Below are positions 1 to 5,720 of a DNA stretch of 7,335 bases, piece by piece; the first letter of the stretch is position 1, and each line of letters begins with the position of its first letter. A program made the position numbers and the translations under genes. Source of the stretch: Limnohabitans sp. (GTDB lineage: Bacteria > Pseudomonadota > Gammaproteobacteria > Burkholderiales > Burkholderiaceae_C); the NCBI GenBank assembly GCA_023260735.1, contig JALQUL010000270.1:1-7335 (forward strand). The letters are read 5' to 3'. The notes under the pieces were generated by a model, which made no database searches, was not told the origin of the DNA, and worked only from the letters and a program-made list of their open reading frames with translations.

Positions 1-188
1 ACATGCATCAAAATTGGAATGCGTATTGCAGTGGCAACATTACTCGCACCGAATTGTGCCAACACACAAGAGTTTCAAAATACACGATGAGCATTCTTCG
101 TCATATTGAAATCTGCTAGATATTGAGATAGCTTAAAAGAATTGTGCTTTACACCACCCACCAGCACTTAAAAATATAAAGCCAATAA
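1..188. other. Left-edge region without a supportable gene
   Basis: No convincing gene is seen on either strand. Two short plus-strand frames are open at the left edge, one ending at a TGA at 88-90 and one running from an ATG at 3 to a TAG at 117-119. The second (38 codons) has a loose helix-turn-helix look, with W, ELC and a VSKYT segment, which recalls the small accessory proteins of some insertion sequences. It is too short and too divergent to call. A 5-bp hairpin (GTGCT at 144-148, AGCAC at 163-167) lies downstream of the minus-strand arfB, but no good U-run follows it on either strand, so I do not call a terminator. Confidence 0.5.
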
Positions 189-596
189 CTAATTACACCT
201 CACCCGCCCCCTTAACTTCTTAACTTCACCTCGCACCGCTTTGGTGTCCAGACGCCTGCGCTGCGAGCTCTTTGTAGGCTTTGTGGCTTTGCGTGGCGTT
301 GCTACTATGGCTACCCCATCAATTAATGCTTCTAGCCTTTGCTTGGCTTCTAGTTTGTTTTGTTCTCTACTACGGCTGGTTTGCACTTTCATCACCACCA
401 CACCGTCTTGGCTAATACGTTGGTCATTTAAGGCTAGCAAACGCTGCTTAATAAAATCGGGCAATGAAGAGCTATGAATGCAAAATCTTAAATGGACCGC
501 ATTGGCCACCTTATTCACATTTTGCCCACCCGGCCCCTGTGCCCTAATAAGGTTCAATTCGATTTCATTTTCGGGTATGCAATAGAGGTGGGGCAT
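189..596 (-). CDS. arfB: Alternative ribosome-rescue factor ArfB (YaeJ-type peptidyl-tRNA hydrolase)
   Basis: ArfB-family proteins hydrolyse peptidyl-tRNA on ribosomes stalled at the end of truncated mRNAs, without needing a stop codon, and act as a backup to tmRNA. The 135-residue product matches the family length (about 140 in E. coli). The catalytic GGQ is at residues 23-25 within RAQGPGGQNVNKV, in the class-I release-factor-like domain. The release-factor codon-recognition domain is absent. The C-terminal tail, about 101-133, is rich in Lys and Arg (PTKSSQRRRL, then KKLRGRVR); in this family the tail enters the empty mRNA channel. The ATG start at 596 is close to the conserved N terminus. 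It is preceded by an AAAGAG that could be a weak, closely spaced Shine-Dalgarno sequence. The gene is single and divergent from copA. The stop is TAG. The main alternative, a full release factor, is excluded by length and the basic tail. Confidence 0.95.
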   Translation of the reverse strand: MPHLYCIPENEIELNLIRAQGPGGQNVNKVANAVHLRFCIHSSSLPDFIKQRLLALNDQRISQDGVVVMKVQTSRSREQNKLEAKQRLEALIDGVAIVATPRKATKPTKSSQRRRLDTKAVRGEVKKLRGRVRCN

Positions 597-643
597 AAAC
601 TCTTTATTGAATAAATTTTTCTTGATGTAATTACTACAACGTC

Positions 644-671
644 ATATTACCGTCCATTTAAACTAAATCAA
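644..671 (-). promoter_or_regulatory. Candidate sigma-70 promoter for arfB
   Basis: On the minus strand a -35-like TTGATT (forward 666-671) and a -10-like TAATAT (forward 644-649) are separated by 16 bp. Each box matches the consensus at four of six positions. This would give an arfB leader of about 40 nt. The match is by eye only and such sites occur by chance in AT-rich DNA. Confidence 0.35.
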
Positions 672-676
672 AGCGC

Positions 677-705
677 TTGCTTAAATTGTGTGCTATCTTT
701 ATAGC
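677..705 (+). promoter_or_regulatory. Candidate sigma-70 promoter for the copA operon
   Basis: TTGCTT (677-682) and TATAGC (700-705) are separated by 17 bp and would start transcription near 711-713, about 20 nt before the copA ATG. The -35 box lies in the left arm of the 12-bp inverted repeat at 677-729. An 8-bp palindrome, AAGCGCTT (671-678), sits between this site and the candidate arfB promoter. The spacer shows no dyad of the kind expected for a CueR (MerR-family) operator. A competing reading is an extended -10, TGCTATCTT at 691-699, without a good -35. Confidence 0.3.
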
Positions 706-729
706 TACCCATTGGCTCAATTTAAGCAA
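677..729 (+). repeat. Perfect 12-bp inverted repeat in the copA leader
   Basis: TTGCTTAAATTG (677-688) and CAATTTAAGCAA (718-729) are exact reverse complements separated by 29 nt. Inside the loop, GCTAT (692-696) and ATAGC (701-705) form a second perfect 5-bp hairpin with a CTTT loop. The right arm ends 2 nt before the copA ATG and covers the ribosome-binding region, where the only purine stretch is a weak TTTAAG. The arms are about 41 bp apart, close to four helical turns. The repeat could be a paired operator on DNA or, if transcription starts upstream of 677, an RNA stem that hides the start site. The pairing is seen directly; the function is inferred. Confidence 0.75.
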
Positions 730-731
730 CT

Positions 732-3113
732 ATGAACTCTAGCCCCACCTCCCCCCATCAATTAGAGTCTTTTGATATTGCTATTCACGGCATGACCTGT
801 GCTAGTTGTGTGATGCGTGTAGAAAAAGCAATTCTTAAAGTGCCCGGTGTAGAGCAAGCGCAAATTAATTTGGCTTTAGAGTCGGCACGGATTCAGTATG
901 TCAAACCCTCTACTTTAGAGGCCACTGCAAGTCAAGCGAGTGGCTCCTCAACTGAGGTCGCAACACCCCCCCTTCACTCAGAGGTTTCGATGCAAGCCTT
1001 GGTCATGCGAGCGGTGCGTCAAGCGGGTTATGAGCCTAGTGCCCCTAATCAAGAATTTTTAACCCAAACCGTTAGCCCTTGGCAGGGTTTTAGCCCTGTT
1101 GCAATTGCCTTGTTATTGTCATTCCCTTTGGTCTTGCCCATGTTGTTAAGCCCTTTTGGCATTCACTTCATGATAAGCCCTTGGCAACAAATGATGTTGG
1201 CTGCACCGGTACAATTTTATTTAGGTAGGCACTTTTACAAAGGTGCTTGGGCATCCGTCAAAGCCTTCAGTGGCAATATGGATTTATTGGTGGTTTTGGG
1301 CACCTCTTCTGCTTGGATTTTATCGCTTTGGTTATGGCTAAGCCAGCCCGAATTATCCATGCAACACTTGTATTTTGAAAGCGCCAGCGTCGTGATGAGT
1401 TTGGTCATGCTTGGCAAATGGTTAGAAGGACGAGCCAAACACGAGACTCTTCAAGCCATTGGTGCCTTAGCCAAACTGCAACCCGACACCGCCCATTGGA
1501 TCAGTAAAAAAGGCATGGTCGATGTACCTGTCGCCGAATTAATGCCAGGTGATTTTGTAAGGGTGAATGCGGGTGAAAAAATTCCCGCCGATGGCTATTT
1601 AACCGAGGGAGAAACGCAGGTCGATGAGTCGATGTTAACGGGCGAATCTATGCCAGTGCGCAAATACCCTTGCCAACCCAATAGCGTACACAACATGCTA
1701 ACTGGTGGCTCGATTAATGGCGATAACAGCATTGTGATGCAGGTCAGCCGAACCGGTGCCGATAGTGTCTTACAAAAACTAATTACTTTAATGATAGATG
1801 CACAAGCCGGCAAAGCACCCATCCAAAGAATTGTCGATCAAGTGGCGGCTGTTTTTGTACCAGTGGTCATTGTGATTGCAATTGCAACTTTTGTAATTGC
1901 GTGGCTAATGGTGGGAATAGCTTTAGAACAGGCTTTAATTCAGGCCGTTGCCGTGTTGGTAATTGCCTGCCCTTGCGCCTTGGGTTTAGCTACCCCAGCG
2001 GCCATTATGGCGGGTACTGGTGTGGCCGCCAAGGTAGGGGTTTTAATTAAGGATGCACAAGCCCTAGAATTAGCACACCAAGTCAGCGTAGTAGCGTTTG
2101 ATAAAACCGGCACTTTAACCATGGGTCAGCCGAGTTTGAGTCATTATGAGAGTCTGGCATTGGCTCAGCCACATCTCGCATTACAAATTGCTGCCAGTAT
2201 GCAACAAGGGAGTAGTCATCCACTGGCACATGCGGTGTTAAAAGCAGCCCAAGACCAAGCCATAGAATTAGTCCAACCTGTATCGGTTAAAAATATTGCA
2301 GGGGCTGGCTTAGAGGCAGTCTTAGCAGATCCAGCAACTACCGGCCAATTCAATACTTTTTATTTAACCAGTTTGCGCTGGTTACAAAATCAACTCCAAT
2401 TCAATCCAGAAATCGAAAAAAAGGCTATCGAATGGCAACAGCTTGGAGCGACGGTATCTGTGCTCGCACAAAAAAATTCACTCACTGAAGGTGAGGGGCT
2501 GGAGGTACTCGCCATTTTTGGATTTTTAGACTTACCCAAAGCCACAGCTCAACAGGCCATTAGCGCTTTAAAAGCCAGAGGCATACGTACTATTTTAATT
2601 TCAGGAGATAACCAAGGTGCCGCTTATGCCATGGGTCGACAATTAGGTTTTGATGTTGACAATGGCGAGGTCATTGCTGAAGTGTTGCCTGCTGGCAAAA
2701 TTGATCAAATCAAGCGTTTACAAAATAAGGGGCAAACCATTGTGGCCATGGTGGGAGATGGTATCAACGATGCGCCCGCACTGGCCGCCGCAGATGTAGG
2801 CATGGCAATGGGTACGGGAACGGATGTGGCTATGCATGCCGCCTCTATTACTTTGATGCGAGGCGACCCTTTATTAGTCGTTTCTGCTTTAGACATTTCT
2901 CAACGTACGGTACAAAAAATTAAACAGAATTTATTTTGGGCGTTTATCTATAATGCACTAGGTATTCCTTTGGCTGCCTTTGGAATATTAAACCCTATGG
3001 TTGCTGGTGCAGCCATGGCAATGAGCTCGGTAAGTGTGCTATTAAATGCTTTGTTATTAAGGCGTTTTAAGCCCGCATCTCCCGCTCTTATTTCTACTTT
3101 TGATAAAGATTAA
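732..3113 (+). CDS. copA: Copper-exporting P1B-1-type ATPase (CopA family)
   Basis: This is an inner-membrane ATPase that pumps Cu+ out of the cytoplasm. One N-terminal heavy-metal-associated domain carries GMTCASC (20-26). Its loop before the last helix is lengthened by about 25-30 Ser/Thr/Ala/Pro-rich residues (roughly 59-87). Eight membrane segments are evident, at about 121-140, 150-168, 183-204, 213-230, 370-395, 400-422, 732-750 and 754-776. Key sites are TGES 303-306 (actuator), CPC 413-415 (transport), DKTGT 457-461 (phosphorylated Asp457), SHP 495-497, GDN 625-627 and GDGIND 675-680. The Cu+ signature is complete: N733-x6-Y740-N741-x4-P746 and M762-x2-S765-S766. The 793-residue length is normal. 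No strong Shine-Dalgarno precedes the ATG at 732. The MFS gene follows after 5 nt, indicating co-transcription. Silver transport is possible; Zn/Cd-type substrates are unlikely with this signature. Confidence 0.96.
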   Translation: MNSSPTSPHQLESFDIAIHGMTCASCVMRVEKAILKVPGVEQAQINLALESARIQYVKPSTLEATASQASGSSTEVATPPLHSEVSMQALVMRAVRQAGYEPSAPNQEFLTQTVSPWQGFSPVAIALLLSFPLVLPMLLSPFGIHFMISPWQQMMLAAPVQFYLGRHFYKGAWASVKAFSGNMDLLVVLGTSSAWILSLWLWLSQPELSMQHLYFESASVVMSLVMLGKWLEGRAKHETLQAIGALAKLQPDTAHWISKKGMVDVPVAELMPGDFVRVNAGEKIPADGYLTEGETQVDESMLTGESMPVRKYPCQPNSVHNMLTGGSINGDNSIVMQVSRTGADSVLQKLITLMIDAQAGKAPIQRIVDQVAAVFVPVVIVIAIATFVIAWLMVGIALEQALIQAVAVLVIACPCALGLATPAAIMAGTGVAAKVGVLIKDAQALELAHQVSVVAFDKTGTLTMGQPSLSHYESLALAQPHLALQIAASMQQGSSHPLAHAVLKAAQDQAIELVQPVSVKNIAGAGLEAVLADPATTGQFNTFYLTSLRWLQNQLQFNPEIEKKAIEWQQLGATVSVLAQKNSLTEGEGLEVLAIFGFLDLPKATAQQAISALKARGIRTILISGDNQGAAYAMGRQLGFDVDNGEVIAEVLPAGKIDQIKRLQNKGQTIVAMVGDGINDAPALAAADVGMAMGTGTDVAMHAASITLMRGDPLLVVSALDISQRTVQKIKQNLFWAFIYNALGIPLAAFGILNPMVAGAAMAMSSVSVLLNALLLRRFKPASPALISTFDKD

Positions 3114-3118
3114 CCCTT

Positions 3119-4333
3119 ATGTTGCCCAAGTCGTCGTCATCTGCCGTTTTTTCTGAAAACTTATTATTGGCTTTGGCACTGGCTTTAGGGGCGGCAGTCT
3201 CTTTGGGAATTACTCGTTTTGCCTATGGGCTTTTGTTAGTCCCCATGCGAATTGATTTGGGTTGGAGCTACACCATTGCGGGCTTAATGAACACTGCCAA
3301 TGCTTTAGGTTATTTTATTGGTGCATTGGCAACGCCTTTTTTAATGAAACGATACGGTGCAGCAGCAGTGTTGTTATGGGGCAGTGTATTGGCTAGTTTG
3401 TTTATGGGTTTAAGCGGATTTTTTACTGACACCTATTTATTGTTATTGCAACGTTTAATGGCTGGCGTTGCCAGTGCTTTGGTGTTTATTGCAGGTGGTT
3501 TGTTGGTCGCCCGTTTAGCGGCACTAGAACCCCAACGGGGCGGTTTGTTATTAGGTATTTATTATGGTGGAACAGGCATTGGAATTTTTGCTTCTGCCTT
3601 GTTGGTACCATGGGTTTTAGCGAGTGCAGTCAACACGACCCACGCTTGGTCTTGGGCTTGGTGGGCTTTGGGCCTATTGTGTGTACTGGCTACGCTATGT
3701 TTAATGTGGCCAGCAAAGGTTTTAGGTCAGCAACAGCTAGCAGCATCGACTCAACAGTCACTTGACCGACCCGACTTTCAAATCAAAGATTTTCGTTTTG
3801 CTTTGGCTAGTTACACTTTGTTTGGTGTGGGTTATATTGGTTATATGACTTTTGTGATTGCGCTGTTAAAAGAGCAAGGTGTAGCTAGTCATTTAATTAC
3901 CATTTTTTATTCCTTATTGGGCTTGGCGGTCATGGCCTCTTCCAGAATTTGGGCCCGCTTATTAGATCGTTATAAAGGCGGACAAGCCTTGGCCATCTTA
4001 AGTGCCTTACTTTCTTTGGCTACACTTTTACCCGCTATTACCTCGATATTTTTTGTGATATTTTTATCGGGTCTTTTGTTTGGAGCGGTGTTTTTATCTT
4101 TGGTAGCCTCTACTACTGCATTGGTCAGGCATAACGTGACCCCTAGTAGCTGGCCCAAAGGAATTAGTGCATTTACCGCCGTATTTGCCTTTGGCCAAAT
4201 TGTGGGCCCAACTATGGTAGGTTTTGTAGCCGATGGTCCCGGTGGTTTAGCATTAGGTTTGTTATTTTCAAGTGTCGCATTAGGACTTGGAGCAGTCTTA
4301 GCAAGTAGGCAAAAGGCATTAGTAGCGAGGTGA
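3119..4333 (+). CDS. YbfB/YjiJ-family MFS transporter (MFS_4)
   Basis: This is a 404-residue inner-membrane protein of the major facilitator superfamily with about twelve hydrophobic segments. It matches the YbfB/YjiJ group through the N-terminal GITRFAYGLLLVPM segment (30-43) followed by W49, and a C-terminal block with TAVFAFGQIVGP (353-364) and GFVAD (368-372). A basic, polar loop at about 198-226 separates the two six-helix halves. No substrate is established for the family that I can apply here. The ATG at 3119 is the first start after an in-frame stop at 3104-3106. It lies 5 nt after the copA stop, has no clear Shine-Dalgarno, and probably depends on translational coupling. Sharing a transcript with a copper pump suggests a role in efflux or metal stress, but this is inference from context only. 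Leucine codons are almost all TTA/TTG, like copA. Confidence 0.88.
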   Translation: MLPKSSSSAVFSENLLLALALALGAAVSLGITRFAYGLLLVPMRIDLGWSYTIAGLMNTANALGYFIGALATPFLMKRYGAAAVLLWGSVLASLFMGLSGFFTDTYLLLLQRLMAGVASALVFIAGGLLVARLAALEPQRGGLLLGIYYGGTGIGIFASALLVPWVLASAVNTTHAWSWAWWALGLLCVLATLCLMWPAKVLGQQQLAASTQQSLDRPDFQIKDFRFALASYTLFGVGYIGYMTFVIALLKEQGVASHLITIFYSLLGLAVMASSRIWARLLDRYKGGQALAILSALLSLATLLPAITSIFFVIFLSGLLFGAVFLSLVASTTALVRHNVTPSSWPKGISAFTAVFAFGQIVGPTMVGFVADGPGGLALGLLFSSVALGLGAVLASRQKALVAR

Positions 4334-4339
4334 GTTTTT

Positions 4340-4376
4340 AACTCCAGCATAAAGTGACTTAAGGAGCTGGGGTTTT
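4340..4376 (+). terminator. Probable intrinsic terminator of the copA-MFS operon
   Basis: AACTCCAGC (4340-4348) pairs with GCTGGGGTT (4366-4374) as a 9-bp stem with one G:U pair, enclosing a 17-nt loop. The T-stretch at 4373-4376 overlaps the stem end, followed by ATCT. It starts 7 nt after the MFS stop codon. The loop is long and the U-run short, so termination may be moderate. The minus strand has no U-run on the other side, so it is unlikely to serve the convergent nuclease gene. Confidence 0.55.
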
Positions 4377-4510
4377 ATCTCCTAAGCTTGCCGTTCGCAA
4401 CCATATGCTGGTTGGATTAGATACAGGTTCCGTTTGGGATTGAACTGATGGTTCAAATGGGCCAATGAAACTGCCGTACTTTAAGCGAGCAATTGGAGCC
4501 CTTACCTTTT
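4377..4510. other. Intergenic region between convergent MFS and nuclease genes, with two small hairpins
   Basis: No gene is supported here. Two perfect 6-bp hairpins with 5-nt loops are visible about 45 nt apart: CAACCA-TATGC-TGGTTG near 4398-4414 and TTGAAC-TGATG-GTTCAA near 4440-4456. Neither is followed by a U-run on either strand, so they are not obvious terminators. This stretch is the left border of the GC-richer segment that carries the nuclease gene, and the boundary may be scarred DNA from its insertion. I found no direct repeat shared with the right border at 5561-5720 by eye. Confidence 0.4.
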
Positions 4511-5560
4511 TCAGTCTGGTTCTTCTGGCGGCATTTTGATAATAGTCGCGTCCAACTGCTCAGTGAGGGACTCAATACTCGGAAGCAGTCTTGCCAGCTC
4601 ATTGGGTAACTCGGGAGAGGTACGGTAAGTGGATACGCCAATGGGCTTGTTCATGCCCTGTAAGGCGTACTCCACAATGGTTTGTTCTTTGGATTTGCAC
4701 AGGAGAAGGCCGATGGTCGGGGCATCATGGACTTTATCGCGCACCAGGTCGTCCATGACTGCGATGTAGTAGTTCAGCTGCCCCGTGTATTCAGGCTTGA
4801 AGGCTGTGTTCTTGAGCTCCACCACCACGTAGCAATGCAAGCGTGTGTGATAAAACAAAAGATCTATGAAACACTCTTGGCCTGCTACTTCCAGCCGGTA
4901 TTGACTCCCCACAAAAGCGAAACCAACGCCAAGCTCAATGAGGAAGTCTTTGAGATGGTTTATGAGGGCCTTCTCTATTGTTCGCTCATTGGTTGGCTCA
5001 AGTAGACCCAAAAAGTCGAAGGTGTAAGGATCTTTCAGCAGGTCACGCGCCAGATCGGATTGCGGTGCGGGCAGCGTGTCCACGAAATTCGTCTGGGCCA
5101 CTCCAAAGCGTACGTGCGCCTGGCCCTCAATTTGCATCTCCAGAACAGAACGACTCCACCCGTTTTCGATGGTTTTTTTGATGTACCACTCGCGAGTGGT
5201 ACGGTCGTGAAGCTGGGTGATCAGCGTGATGTTTTGACCCCACGGCAATTGGTCAACAAGCTGTTGACCAATTGGATTTTCTGGCCACGCTTCAGCAAAC
5301 CGTGCCATGTATTTGAGGTTACTCAGCGAAAAGCCTTGCAGGTCTGGGAATTCATTTTTTAGATCTCTGGCCAATTGCTCGATGACTTTCGACCCCCATG
5401 ATTGGGCAGCACGCTGGTGCACAATTTCATTCCCAATGCGCCAATACAGGCGGATGAGCTCACTGTTGACAGCAAGGCTTGCTTTCACACGAGCGCTGCG
5501 AATCTCTGCTTTGAGGCTTTCAAGCCAGGTGGTGTAGTTGGATGTGGTGGAAATTGGCAT
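4511..5560 (-). CDS. DUF1016/YhcG-family protein with PD-(D/E)XK nuclease domain
   Basis: This 349-residue soluble protein has the two-part build of the YhcG family. The N-terminal DUF1016 domain (about 10-150) includes LYWRIGNEI (38-46), SNLKYMARFAEAWP (80-93) and LPWGQNITLI (105-114). The C-terminal PD-(D/E)XK nuclease-like domain (about 175-320) begins at DPYTFDFLGL. Apparent active-site residues are E196 in the first helix, D233 in FIDLLFY, E248-L-K250 in VVVELKN and Q261 in the following helix. All are intact, so the nuclease is probably active on nucleic acid, but the target is unknown. Relatives are often seen near restriction-modification and other defence genes; here it is alone. The ATG at 5560 lacks a clear Shine-Dalgarno. 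GC is clearly higher than in the neighbours (39 of 60 bases at 5041-5100) and leucine is often CTG/CTC, pointing to horizontal acquisition. Confidence 0.92.
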   Translation of the reverse strand: MPISTTSNYTTWLESLKAEIRSARVKASLAVNSELIRLYWRIGNEIVHQRAAQSWGSKVIEQLARDLKNEFPDLQGFSLSNLKYMARFAEAWPENPIGQQLVDQLPWGQNITLITQLHDRTTREWYIKKTIENGWSRSVLEMQIEGQAHVRFGVAQTNFVDTLPAPQSDLARDLLKDPYTFDFLGLLEPTNERTIEKALINHLKDFLIELGVGFAFVGSQYRLEVAGQECFIDLLFYHTRLHCYVVVELKNTAFKPEYTGQLNYYIAVMDDLVRDKVHDAPTIGLLLCKSKEQTIVEYALQGMNKPIGVSTYRTSPELPNELARLLPSIESLTEQLDATIIKMPPEEPD

Positions 5561-5720
5561 AAGACTTATCGTATCGAAAAATGGTGTCTTTGCAACTGCA
5601 ATTCACTCATTATTTTGAATGTATCAATGCTCTAAAGGGGGAGAACAATACCAAATGCCATATTTTTTGGGGTCATTTCATGCCAAGGGGGGACTGAGGG
5701 GGATGGGCAAAGGCTGAGCT
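5561..5720. other. Intergenic region between permease and nuclease genes, with G-rich tract
   Basis: No gene is supported. The left part (5561-5630) is AT-rich and should hold the nuclease promoter, but no convincing -35/-10 pair is seen. The right part carries five runs of three to six G on the plus strand: 5637-5641, 5669-5672, 5687-5692, 5698-5702 and 5705-5707. The last three are only 2-5 nt apart. Downstream of the permease stop on the minus strand there is no strong hairpin with a U-run; only a weak CCAAA/TTTGG pairing near 5651-5671 is visible. Confidence 0.5.

Noticed and set aside
3..119. A 38-codon plus-strand frame with a loose helix-turn-helix look, possibly a remnant of an insertion-sequence accessory protein.
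   Set aside because: Too short, no clear family motif, no inverted repeats or transposase nearby. Resemblance is by eye only.
683..699. A CueR-type copper-responsive operator between the copA promoter boxes.
   Set aside because: The 17-bp spacer shows no dyad and lacks the ACCTTCC/GGAAGGT-like arms, and the spacing is not the long 19-20 bp of MerR-type promoters.
3970..4350. A 126-codon minus-strand open frame antisense to the MFS gene.
   Set aside because: It mirrors the hydrophobic MFS coding frame, has a Pro/Asn/Lys-rich product without a recognisable domain, and overlaps a well-supported gene entirely.
4440..4465. A GGTTCAAAT string resembling a tRNA T-loop, suggesting a tRNA or attachment site next to the acquired nuclease gene.
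   Set aside because: The flanking bases do not pair as a T-stem, and no acceptor stem or anticodon arm can be built on either strand.
5568..5595. A TTGCAA / TACGAT pair with 16-bp spacing on the minus strand as the nuclease promoter.
   Set aside because: The -10 box would end only 7 bp before the ATG, implying a leaderless mRNA, and the -10 match is poor. No better pair was found, so no promoter is called.
4682..5635. Several overlapping plus-strand open frames of 67-107 codons antisense to the nuclease gene.
   Set aside because: They overlap each other and the strongly supported DUF1016 gene. They are shadows of its GC-rich coding frame with no domain of their own.
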